A DNA stretch of 64,000 nucleotides, taken from positions 956,377-1,020,376 of the forward strand of contig SCFO01000001.1 in NCBI GenBank assembly GCA_004078665.1. The letters are read 5' to 3'. This DNA is from Halobacillus fulvus. Its GTDB lineage: Bacteria; Bacillota; Bacilli; Bacillales; Halobacillaceae. This document shows, one piece after another, positions 63,944-64,000 of this stretch (the stretch's first letter is position 1; every line of letters begins with the position of its first letter). A program made the position numbers and the translations under genes. The notes under the pieces were generated by a model. It was not told where the DNA came from. It saw only the letters and a list, made by a program, of their open reading frames with translations, and did not search any database.

Positions 63944-64000
63944 ATGCGTGTTCAATGCGTAATTTGTGATACAATCGAAAAAATCGACAGCTATTGTTTA
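63944..64000 (+). CDS. ylaI: YlaI family protein, N-terminal part (cut by window end)
   Basis: The frame reads MRVQCVICDTIEKIDSYCL before the window ends. This matches the start of YlaI (DUF2197), a small Cys-pair, probably zinc-binding protein; the first pair is CVIC. GAGGTG lies before the ATG. A TATAAT (63921-63926) with a weak GTTACA -35 17 bp upstream could be the promoter, though its start site would fall in the ribosome site. Confidence 0.8.
   Translation, partial: MRVQCVICDTIEKIDSYCL

Overview
The window is a core-genome segment of an endospore-forming, low-GC Gram-positive bacterium of the family Bacillaceae. Gene order follows, in reverse, the Bacillus subtilis stretch from ylaI to the pyr operon: ylaIJLMN-ftsW-pyc, ctaBCDEFG, ylbA to ylbQ, bshC, the mraZ/mur/fts division and cell-wall cluster, spoIIGA-sigE-sigG, ylmCDE-sepF-ylmGH-divIVA, lspA-rluD, pyrR-pyrP. 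Forespore and mother-cell genes (sigE, sigG, spoIIGA, spoVD, spoVE, ylbJ, rsfA, a ytvI-like gene) show it is a spore former. The acidic, Glu/Asp-rich proteins suggest a moderately halophilic relative such as Halobacillus, Thalassobacillus or Pontibacillus. MurE carries the DNPRTEDP motif of meso-diaminopimelate-adding enzymes. The genus is inferred, not proven. Almost all genes lie on the minus strand.

Layout: (1) 1-2427, pyrimidine genes pyrR and pyrP with three PyrR-type attenuators and a good sigma-A promoter. (2) 2428-8404, rluD, lspA, divIVA, ylmH, ylmG, sepF, ylmE, ylmD, ylmC. The ileS and ylyA genes that B. subtilis has between divIVA and lspA are absent; half of a palindromic repeat sits there instead. 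(3) 8405-11443, sigG, sigE and spoIIGA, with a sigma-F/G-like promoter before sigG and a Spo0A-type promoter with a long spacer before spoIIGA. (4) 11444-30250, a periodic AACAGA repeat array, then ftsZ, ftsA, sbp, two DUF881 genes, divIB, spoVE, murD, mraY, murF, murE, spoVD, pbpB, ftsL, rsmH, mraZ. The murG and murB genes expected between spoVE and divIB are missing, and a possible promoter plus terminator lies in the gap. (5) 30251-46590, bshC and the ylb genes (panE-like, ylbP, rsfA, an enoyl-CoA hydratase, rpmF, ylbN, tmcAL, ylbL, ylbK, ylbJ, coaD, rsmD, a likely CsfG small RNA, ylbG, ylbF, ylbD, ylbC, ylbB). (6) 46591-56092, a YugN-like gene, a YtvI-like permease, an acetyltransferase and the caa3 cytochrome oxidase operon with its assembly factors. 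The ctaA gene is absent. (7) 56093-64000, pyc, ftsW, ylaN, glutaminase, ylaL, ylaJ, a small membrane protein and the start of ylaI. The ylaK (phoH) gene is absent.

The genes serve four linked tasks: building and dividing the cell wall, committing to sporulation through the SpoIIGA-sigma-E-sigma-G chain, respiration with heme-copper oxidase and anaplerosis, and pyrimidine salvage and synthesis. I see no prophage, insertion sequence, CRISPR array, rRNA or tRNA. The less ordinary content is intergenic: three full copies and one half copy of a palindromic repeat of about 130-173 bp, a hierarchical tandem repeat, candidate small RNAs or attenuators, several possible non-AUG start codons, and an unrecognised small Cys-rich gene holding a perfect 14-bp inverted repeat.
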